From assembly GCA_038253825.1 (NCBI GenBank), contig JBBSGT010000012.1:1-39088 (forward strand): a stretch of 39,088 bases of DNA, written 5' to 3'. Positions 1 to 5,410 of this stretch are shown piece after piece. How positions within the stretch are numbered: position 1 is the first letter of the stretch; each line of letters begins with the position of its first letter. The position numbers and the translations under genes were made by a program. The notes beneath the pieces were generated by a model. That model was not told where the DNA came from. It did not search any database and saw nothing but the letters and a program-made list of their open reading frames with translations. The DNA comes from JACDET01 sp038253825 (GTDB taxonomy: Bacteria > Patescibacteriota > Microgenomatia > Levybacterales > UBA12049).

Positions 1-2
1 AA

Positions 3-110
3 GAGTTCGAATATGACATCCATCAATTCTTTGATAACTTTAATCAGTATGAAACGCGGCTCAGACAGTTTATTGGTACTGATTTACATTTGGTGAAACT
101 TACTGCTTAA
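3..110 (+). CDS. C-terminal fragment of an unknown protein (5' end outside window)
   Basis: An open frame enters from the left edge and ends at a TAA at 108-110, giving 35 residues rich in Phe, Asp and Gln, with no stop in this frame back to the edge. The fragment is too short to assign a family. It ends convergently with the next gene, and the two stop codons overlap by four bases. That tight convergence is typical of real gene ends in this window. The N-terminal part and any domain lie outside the window, so function is unknown. Confidence 0.5.
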   Translation, partial: EFEYDIHQFFDNFNQYETRLRQFIGTDLHLVKLTA

Positions 111-859
111 ATACCGATAATCAATTTCTGAATGGTATACATATATAATGACAAAAATGCGAGATAGTCACTATCTAATACATCTTGTTCTGCTTGTAAA
201 TGTGAGACTTCTCCTCGTTCTGGAGCGAGAGCTCCCTTATCGACATTGCCATAATTCACATGTGCCCAAGGAATTGAACGGGGTATTTTAATAGTTGGGG
301 TTTTGACAATCGGTGTGAGATGCTCAATAAGCAATGACTTTTTGCCTGCATCAGCAAATTCATGTGCTGTTTGAAGTCCTGCTAATCTAGCTCCTGTATA
401 AGCAAGTTGTGTAGCATCTGGAAGATCTGTTGGGAAAATAGCTGGGACTACTTCGTTCTGTTTCCTTACTAGTTCATCAAAAGAAAGCTCGGGTAAATCA
501 GTTGCGACGACAAGTCCGCTTATTTCAAAGTAACCTGCAGGCTGTCCTACTACAGATACTCTTCCATTATCGATGAGCGTAGCACCACCATGTATATGCG
601 TTCGACTAGGTTCATCAGTATAATGTCCAAAGAATTCCTTTTCTAAATGCCCCCTTCTGGTATTTTTATCTACTACCTGATTATTACGGGCAGCATCAGT
701 TGGTTTTGTACCGAAGCCTAATTCCTCTCGATCTGGATCAATGTGTACATAGGACGTTCCTCGAGGAAGAATCCTCGCATTCGTAGCTCCGCGAAATCGG
801 CCATCTATCACCGATTGCATTCTTTTTTCTATCATCAACTCTGAAATTGCTGCTCCCAT
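107..859 (-). CDS. Hypothetical protein, 250 aa, behind a putative attenuator
   Basis: A 250-residue soluble protein with no signal peptide or membrane segment. I do not recognise the family. The N-terminal third is basic and charged. The middle has a His-containing stretch (THIHGGATLIDNG, about residues 86-98) followed by a hydrophobic beta-rich segment, and the C-terminus is helical. The ATG at 859 gives the longest frame; a GGGA stretch just upstream is a weak ribosome-binding site. It lies on the murB strand but has its own near-consensus promoter inside the end of murB, and a leader of about 120 nt ending in an intrinsic terminator just before the start codon. Its expression is therefore probably set by read-through of that terminator. 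It could be an enzyme or binding protein responding to the ligand sensed by the leader; this is inference. Confidence 0.75.
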   Translation of the reverse strand: MGAAISELMIEKRMQSVIDGRFRGATNARILPRGTSYVHIDPDREELGFGTKPTDAARNNQVVDKNTRRGHLEKEFFGHYTDEPSRTHIHGGATLIDNGRVSVVGQPAGYFEISGLVVATDLPELSFDELVRKQNEVVPAIFPTDLPDATQLAYTGARLAGLQTAHEFADAGKKSLLIEHLTPIVKTPTIKIPRSIPWAHVNYGNVDKGALAPERGEVSHLQAEQDVLDSDYLAFLSLYMYTIQKLIIGI

Positions 860-876
860 ACTTAATTTTTTCCCAT

Positions 877-900
877 AAAAAAACCCCTCAGATGAGGGGT
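877..900 (-). terminator. Intrinsic terminator upstream of the 107-859 gene
   Basis: Read on the minus strand, a 7-bp GC-rich hairpin (ACCCCTC / GAGGGGT, 4-base loop, 883-900) is followed at once by seven T residues (plus-strand A at 877-883). This is a textbook rho-independent terminator. It lies only 18 bases before the start codon of the gene it precedes. It can end murB transcripts and also gate the downstream gene. Confidence 0.85.
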
Positions 901-947
901 AAATCTTTTATTCACAAAGATAATCCCTCACCAGAGAGGCTTCTTTG
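884..947 (-). promoter_or_regulatory. Attenuator-like leader with mutually exclusive hairpins
   Basis: In minus-strand RNA an upstream hairpin forms from CAAAGA/TCTTTG arms (plus 942-947 with 915-920), enclosing CCTC/GAGG (936-939 with 926-929). An 8-nt stretch overlapping its 3' arm (GGTGAGGG, plus 925-932) can instead pair with CCCTCATC (plus 891-898; seven Watson-Crick pairs plus one G-U). That would disrupt both the upstream hairpin and the terminator. This is the arrangement of a riboswitch or attenuator. No T-box motif, and no riboswitch consensus I know, is present, so the ligand is unknown. Confidence 0.5.
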
Positions 948-986
948 CTGAGTTAGTTATAACGATAGCGAATTTCATACTTTAGT

Positions 987-1015
987 ATTGTACTAGAGTT
1001 ATTGAACAATTTCAA
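987..1015 (-). promoter_or_regulatory. Promoter for the 107-859 gene and its leader
   Basis: Minus-strand -35 TTGAAA (1010-1015), a 17-bp spacer and -10 TACAAT (987-992). It lies across the last codons of murB. Predicted transcription start is near 980, giving a leader of about 120 nt. Confidence 0.7.
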
Positions 1016-1961
1016 CTTCCACTTCGGGAACGATTGCGAAAGTTTCTAAGACCATATCCTGAATATGTTTGATAATAGTCAACACATCTTTTGCCGTGGC
1101 ACCACCCATATTGTTGATAAAGTTGGCATGTTTCTCAGACACCTGAGCGTTGCCAATCTTATATCCTTTGAAGCCAAGTCTCGTATTAATATATCCCATC
1201 GAAACTTTGCCATGCCATTTTTCCTCAACCATCGTGCGAACTTCCGGCCAAACGGTGAGAATCTTTTCTGTGTCTTCGGGTTTTTTAATATTTTTAAAGA
1301 CTGATCCACAATTGGGATATTCGAGCGGATGATGTGTTTTTCGATAATCGATATTTGCCGCATAGACACTTTTTGCTTTAACAAGCATAGACATATCTGC
1401 TGGAGAAAGATGAAATGTAGCAGATGCGACAATCATATGTTTCTTTTCCTTGATGATACTATTGCGATAACTAAAATGAAAATCTTCATTTTTTAGCTCA
1501 AGGATATCAATATTTTTATCATCAAATTCCAAAACTTCAGCACTCACAAGTAAATCTTTAATCTCACCTCCAAAAGCACCGACATTGCCTCGTATTCCTG
1601 CACCGACGGTCCCCGGCAATCCTCCTGCCCACTCAAGGCCGATCAATTTTTTATTGAACGCAAGCTGGATGAGTGAGTCAAGCGTTTCTCCAGCAAAGAT
1701 AGTGACGTCAGTTCCCTCAACAGTTATTTGGGGAACCTGTGGGGTTTTGATTTGGATAACAAGACCATCGAAATAGTCGTCAGTGAAAATGAGATTTGAG
1801 CCTTGTCCACAAATAAAGAGCCGATTCGGCTGCTTCTCTTCCATAAAATCAAGTGCTTTGAAGATGTCTTCACGACTTTCACACTGGAGAAAATATTTGG
1901 CTTTCCCGCCAATTCGAAACCATAATACTTGTGAGAGATCAAAATCGTTATGAATTTGCAT
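999..1961 (-). CDS. murB: UDP-N-acetylenolpyruvoylglucosamine reductase (MurB)
   Basis: Reduces UDP-GlcNAc-enolpyruvate to UDP-MurNAc with NADPH and FAD, the second committed step of cytoplasmic peptidoglycan precursor synthesis. The 320-residue protein has the FAD-binding pattern: FRIGGKA (15-21), CGQGSNLIF (51-59), GLEWAGGLPGTVGAG (108-122), a YRNSI motif (165-169), PNCGSVFKN with catalytic Ser220, NAQVSEKHANFI (271-282), and a C-terminal PEVEVEIV carrying the catalytic Glu near 313. Length and motif order fit the family. The promoter -10 TACAAT ends 12 bases before the ATG, so the leader is only a few bases. It is divergent from the Nudix gene at 2005 and shows that this organism makes its own cell wall precursors. 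Confidence 0.97.
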   Translation of the reverse strand: MQIHNDFDLSQVLWFRIGGKAKYFLQCESREDIFKALDFMEEKQPNRLFICGQGSNLIFTDDYFDGLVIQIKTPQVPQITVEGTDVTIFAGETLDSLIQLAFNKKLIGLEWAGGLPGTVGAGIRGNVGAFGGEIKDLLVSAEVLEFDDKNIDILELKNEDFHFSYRNSIIKEKKHMIVASATFHLSPADMSMLVKAKSVYAANIDYRKTHHPLEYPNCGSVFKNIKKPEDTEKILTVWPEVRTMVEEKWHGKVSMGYINTRLGFKGYKIGNAQVSEKHANFINNMGGATAKDVLTIIKHIQDMVLETFAIVPEVEVEIVQ

Positions 1962-1972
1962 TGATGGAGTTA

Positions 1973-2001
1973 ATTGTAAAGAATTTTGCTGATATAATCA
2001 A
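1973..2001 (-). promoter_or_regulatory. murB promoter, overlapping the divergent Nudix promoter
   Basis: Minus-strand -35 TTGATT (1996-2001), a 17-bp spacer and -10 TACAAT (1973-1978). The -35 overlaps the plus-strand TATAAT (1993-1998) of the divergent Nudix gene, so polymerases at the two promoters should compete. Confidence 0.65.
1993..1998 (+). promoter_or_regulatory. -10 box of the Nudix gene, leaderless arrangement
   Basis: TATAAT ends six bases before the ATG at 2005, placing the expected transcription start on or next to the A of ATG. The -35 is poor (TTAATT at 1970-1975, 17-bp spacing). Confidence 0.55.
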
Positions 2002-2004
2002 TCT

Positions 2005-2427
2005 ATGAATGATAAAAAACCAATTATCGGGGTTGGGGTTATTATTGAAAATGCACAAGGGAAAATTCTTATCGCAAAACGCAAGAAAAAAGTACCGAAA
2101 TACTCTATTACAGGTGGTGCAGTTGAAGTCGGTGAAACATTTGAGCAAGCAGCAATTCGAGAAGTCAAAGAAGAAACAAATCTCACCATCACCAATCCCC
2201 AAGTAATTGCTGTTACCAATAATTTAGAGACCTATCAAGAAACGGGCTGGCACACGGTTTCAATTATTCTCCTTGCCAAAGAATTTAGCGGAACGCTTCA
2301 AGTTATGGAACCTGAAAAATCAGAAAAATGGTTTTGGTGCGATCCGAAAATACTCCAGGAACCACACTTTGACGCCAGTCGCCTGGGCGTGCAATGTTAT
2401 TTAGAAAAGAAGTTTTATATTTCTTAA
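2005..2427 (+). CDS. Nudix hydrolase (MutT/NUDT15-like)
   Basis: A 140-residue Nudix enzyme that should hydrolyse a nucleoside diphosphate linked to another group, in the cytoplasm. The Nudix box starts at Gly38 and follows the G-x5-E-x7-REUxEE pattern (Glu44, REVKEE 52-57), with Asn59 where the consensus has Gly. The N-terminal GVGVIIEN strand and a WFWCDP segment fit the small, single-domain MutT/NUDT15-like group. Substrate cannot be read from sequence; damaged or surplus nucleotides are the usual choices. The ATG sits six bases after a TATAAT, so the mRNA should be leaderless. It is convergent with acsA, their stop codons overlapping by four bases. Confidence 0.9.
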   Translation: MNDKKPIIGVGVIIENAQGKILIAKRKKKVPKYSITGGAVEVGETFEQAAIREVKEETNLTITNPQVIAVTNNLETYQETGWHTVSIILLAKEFSGTLQVMEPEKSEKWFWCDPKILQEPHFDASRLGVQCYLEKKFYIS

Positions 2428-4175
2428 TAATCCTCAAGTGTTGAGGTATCGCCAATGGGGAGACCGAGTTCTTTGGCTTTGAGAATTCTTCGCATGATTT
2501 TTCCTGATCTGGTCTTTGGCAGTTTATCAATAAATTCAATTTCCCGAGGATATGCATGCCCTGCAAGGTGCTTCTTTACATGCGCTTGCAACTTTTCTTT
2601 CAGTTCATCTGTCTGCTGAACGCCGGGTTTAGTGACGACAAAGGCTTTAATTATCTCTCTCCTAACTGCATCCGGCTTGCCGATGACACCTGCCTCTACC
2701 ACATCTTCATACTCAACCAAAGCACTTTCTACTTCGAACGGACCGACTCTTTCACCAGAGGTATTAATGACATCATCAGCCCGGCCGATAAACCAATAAT
2801 AACCATCTTTGTCACGTATTGCTCGATCACCTGAGATATACCATTTGCCAGTGAAGTAACTGTCAAATTTTTCCTGATTATTCCAAATTGTTTTCATCAG
2901 TGAGGAAACGGTTGATGCTTCAAGGACCAAATTTCCTTCTTCATGATCTCCAAGTTCGTTTCCCACGTCATCAATGATCGCTGCTTTGATACCAGGCAAT
3001 GGTTTGCCCATCGAACCGGGTTTGATATCCATCACAGGATAGTTTGGGATAGTGATAGCCCCTTGTTCTGTTTGCCACCAGGTATCGTGGAAGGGCAAAC
3101 CAAACTTCTGAAGCGCCCACCAAATCGCTTCCGGATTGAGTGGTTCTCCCACACTGCAGAGGTGACGAAGCGTTGAAAGATCATAATCTTTCGGCTGCAC
3201 AGTTGAACCCATCAACATACGGATTGCTGTTGGAGCTGAATACCAAACAGTTACTTTATTGTCCTGCAAAAGTTTGTACCAGCTTTCTGGTGTGAAGCGC
3301 CCTTCGTAAAGAACTTGCGTCACACCAAGTCCCCAAGGCCCAAGCGCCGCATACACAACACCAGTAACCCAACCAAGATCTGCCGTACACCAATAGATAT
3401 CATTATCCTGCAAATCTAATACGTATTTGGTCGTCACCATTGATTGGAGGATATCACCATGGGCATGCATCACGCCTTTTGGTTTGCCGGTGGTTCCGGA
3501 CGTATAGAGCATATAAGAGTAGTCGTCTTTTTGCATACGAACCGTTTCGAACGAGTCAGAAGCTTTCTCCATTTCAGCATTGTAGGAAATAATTTTGTCA
3601 CCCTGAGGCTGCTCATCTGAGCCTCGATCAACAATAATCACTTTTTCCAATTTAGGTAGATCTTTCCAAATTTTTTCGATACGAGGATAAAGCGTTGCAT
3701 TAGTAATGACTACTTTTGCACCACTATCTTGGAGACGATCAAGAAGTGCCAGTTCTTGAAACGCCGAGAACATCGTTCCGACAACTGCACCCATTTTTAA
3801 GATACCAAAGAAAGCCACATAACGCTCAGGAATCGGCGGAAGAAAGAGAAAAACGCGATTACCTTTTGCAACAGAATTGGCTACGAGAACGTTGGCAAAT
3901 TTATCTGTCTGCAATTTTAAATCTGAAAATGTATATTCTTCCTGCTTACCATTCACATCGGTGAAGAGAAGAGCTTTTTTATCTTTTTTATCACTCAGTG
4001 CATGGCGGTCAATACAATTGTAGGTAATATTCAGCTTTCCATCGTCAAAAAAGTCAACCAATTCTTTTTCAGCTTTTTCCCAGGTAAAATCAGCATAGGT
4101 TGCGTCGTAATCAGTAATGTTTGGAGTGACCGCAAGTTTGGAGAGGTCTTTTTTGATTATTTTTGTTTCATCCAT
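2424..4175 (-). CDS. acsA: Acetyl-CoA synthetase, AMP-forming (AcsA type)
   Basis: Activates acetate to acetyl-AMP and then acetyl-CoA, consuming ATP and releasing AMP and pyrophosphate. I place the start at 4175 (MDETKII), giving 583 residues, close to Bacillus AcsA. The frame extends 56 codons further up, but that stretch runs over the divergent Nudix gene and does not look like protein. Supporting this, a promoter (4187-4215) lies just above 4175. ANL-superfamily motifs are complete: YTSGTTGKPKGVMHAHGD, the WWQTEQG adenylate motif, the YISGDRAIRDKDGYYWFIGR hinge region, and a C-terminal KTRSGKIMRR whose Lys is the acetylation-regulated catalytic residue of the family. It sits near phosphoketolase, which makes acetyl phosphate, so the two probably serve one C2 pathway. 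Confidence 0.95.
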   Translation of the reverse strand: MDETKIIKKDLSKLAVTPNITDYDATYADFTWEKAEKELVDFFDDGKLNITYNCIDRHALSDKKDKKALLFTDVNGKQEEYTFSDLKLQTDKFANVLVANSVAKGNRVFLFLPPIPERYVAFFGILKMGAVVGTMFSAFQELALLDRLQDSGAKVVITNATLYPRIEKIWKDLPKLEKVIIVDRGSDEQPQGDKIISYNAEMEKASDSFETVRMQKDDYSYMLYTSGTTGKPKGVMHAHGDILQSMVTTKYVLDLQDNDIYWCTADLGWVTGVVYAALGPWGLGVTQVLYEGRFTPESWYKLLQDNKVTVWYSAPTAIRMLMGSTVQPKDYDLSTLRHLCSVGEPLNPEAIWWALQKFGLPFHDTWWQTEQGAITIPNYPVMDIKPGSMGKPLPGIKAAIIDDVGNELGDHEEGNLVLEASTVSSLMKTIWNNQEKFDSYFTGKWYISGDRAIRDKDGYYWFIGRADDVINTSGERVGPFEVESALVEYEDVVEAGVIGKPDAVRREIIKAFVVTKPGVQQTDELKEKLQAHVKKHLAGHAYPREIEFIDKLPKTRSGKIMRRILKAKELGLPIGDTSTLEDY

Positions 4176-4186
4176 GAACAATTCTG

Positions 4187-4215
4187 ATCTTATCACTGAA
4201 GAGCAGTGTTTGCAA
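4187..4215 (-). promoter_or_regulatory. acsA promoter
   Basis: Minus-strand -35 TTGCAA (4210-4215), a 17-bp spacer and -10 TAAGAT (4187-4192), with 11 bases between the -10 and the chosen ATG at 4175. It supports that start over the upstream one. Confidence 0.6.
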
Positions 4216-4228
4216 GATTTAAGAATGT

Positions 4229-4234
4229 TATAAT
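4229..4234 (+). promoter_or_regulatory. -10 box of the interrupted Nudix/HAD operon
   Basis: TATAAT ends eight bases before the ATG at 4243, again a near-leaderless layout. No convincing -35 is visible at 16-18 bp. Confidence 0.5.
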
Positions 4235-4242
4235 GCTTATAT

Positions 4243-4755
4243 ATGAATCTACAAAATGAGCTGGACTTATATAAATTCTGTCCCCATTGCGGAAGCACGT
4301 TAGTTGCCAAACAAATCGAGAAAGAAAATGTCAAAGCATGCACACAATGTGATTTTGTCTATTGGAATAATCCCAAACCCGTTGTCAGTGCAGTCATCCA
4401 TCATGACGGCAAAGTATTAATGATCCAGCGTGCAAACGAACCTTTTAGAAATTATTGGGTTTTGCCAGGTGGTTTTATTTCTTATGATGAAATTGCAGAA
4501 GATGCAATCAAACGAGAAGTAGAAGAAGAAATTGGGACAGATATCCAGCTGGAAAGAATAATTGGTACGTACAAAATCGATACAGATCCATGATGCAGAC
4601 ACCTTGATATTATTTTCTCAGGGACTATAGACGAGAAGATCAACCTTAGTGAAGAAGATAAAAAATGGAAGTATTTCACTGCTGAAAATCTACCTGAACA
4701 AATCGCCTATAGACATCGCGATGCTATAATCAATTGGAGTAAGCAATATGACTAA
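4243..4755 (+). pseudogene. Zinc-ribbon Nudix hydrolase interrupted by an in-frame TGA
   Basis: A zinc ribbon (CPHC at 14-17, CTQC at 33-36) is followed by a Nudix domain with a perfect box (GGFISYDEIAEDAIKREVEE, then EIG), resembling NudC-type or ADP-ribose/NADH pyrophosphatases. The frame stops at TGA 4591-4593, after residue 116, inside the Nudix fold. The same frame then continues with clear homologous-looking protein (RHLDIIFSGTIDEK, then a helical tail) to TAA at 4753-4755, making 170 positions. The true end overlaps the ATG of the HAD gene by eight bases, as expected for a translationally coupled operon, so the intact gene was 513 bp. A nonsense change (for example CGA to TGA) or a sequence error is likely. 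TGA ends other intact genes here, so recoding is not favoured. Confidence 0.75.
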
Positions 4756-5410
4756 ACTCATTATTTTTGATTGGGATGATGTCTTTTCTATTGGCTCGAA
4801 AGAAGGCTATTTCAAATGCTACCAGGCGGTTCTTGACGAAGCTGGTGTGCAACTTGATCCTGAAGAAAAGAAAAAACGAATTATGATGCATTGGGGTAAG
4901 CCATATCATTATACGATACGAGAATTATTGCGGGAAAGACCTGAACTTATCGAACAAGGCTATGAAATTTATCGCAAAAATTTGTTTGGTGACACCTTTG
5001 TAAACTGCCTTCATCTTTTTCCCTCCTCACGTGAATTGCTTCTCAAACTTCATAAGACCTATACATTGGCTGTTGCCAGTGGTGTCCAACCAAAATTACT
5101 AAAAGAGCGTATTTTCCCCAAATTTGATATCCCGGATGTTTTTACCGAAATTATTACCGGACATGATTTGGAAGATAGCTCCAAAGCAAAGCCGCATCCA
5201 TTTATTGCGCAAGAAATCATGAGACGAACTGGCATGAAACAAGAAGAATCTGTCATGGTGGGGGATGCTAAAAACGATGTCCTTATGGCACAAAATGCAG
5301 GTATTAGGCCAATTGTAGTCCTTACTGGTCATCTTAATAGAGAAGAAGCCCAAGCACTAGGGGTCAAAGATATAATCCCCGATGTTACCCATATAGAAGA
5401 AGTTCTTTAG
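4748..5410 (+). CDS. HAD-family phosphatase (Gph/beta-phosphoglucomutase-like)
   Basis: A 220-residue haloacid dehalogenase-like hydrolase. Motif I is FDWDDVFS (nucleophile Asp8, acid Asp10), motif II VASG (Ser near 111), motif III the Lys in AKPHPF, and motif IV VGDAKND. A helical cap lies between residues 15 and 80, fitting the C1-cap group that includes phosphoglycolate phosphatase. The substrate is not readable; a small phosphorylated metabolite is most likely. The ATG overlaps the end of the Nudix frame by eight bases, indicating translational coupling. The gene ends convergently with phosphoketolase with a four-base overlap. Confidence 0.88.
   Translation: MTKLIIFDWDDVFSIGSKEGYFKCYQAVLDEAGVQLDPEEKKKRIMMHWGKPYHYTIRELLRERPELIEQGYEIYRKNLFGDTFVNCLHLFPSSRELLLKLHKTYTLAVASGVQPKLLKERIFPKFDIPDVFTEIITGHDLEDSSKAKPHPFIAQEIMRRTGMKQEESVMVGDAKNDVLMAQNAGIRPIVVLTGHLNREEAQALGVKDIIPDVTHIEEVL

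Noticed and set aside
860..985. T-box leader or known amino-acid riboswitch
   Set aside because: No T-box core (TGGNACCGCG-like) or specifier loop is visible, and the gene downstream is not a tRNA synthetase.
4176..4343. Upstream 56-codon extension of acetyl-CoA synthetase
   Set aside because: It overlaps the divergent Nudix gene and both promoters, looks like non-protein sequence, and the known family start is at 4175.
4591..4593. TGA read as Gly (Gracilibacteria/SR1 genetic code)
   Set aside because: Other genes use TGA as a normal stop (for example at 9964-9966, overlapping the next ATG), and the remaining genes read well without TGA sense codons.
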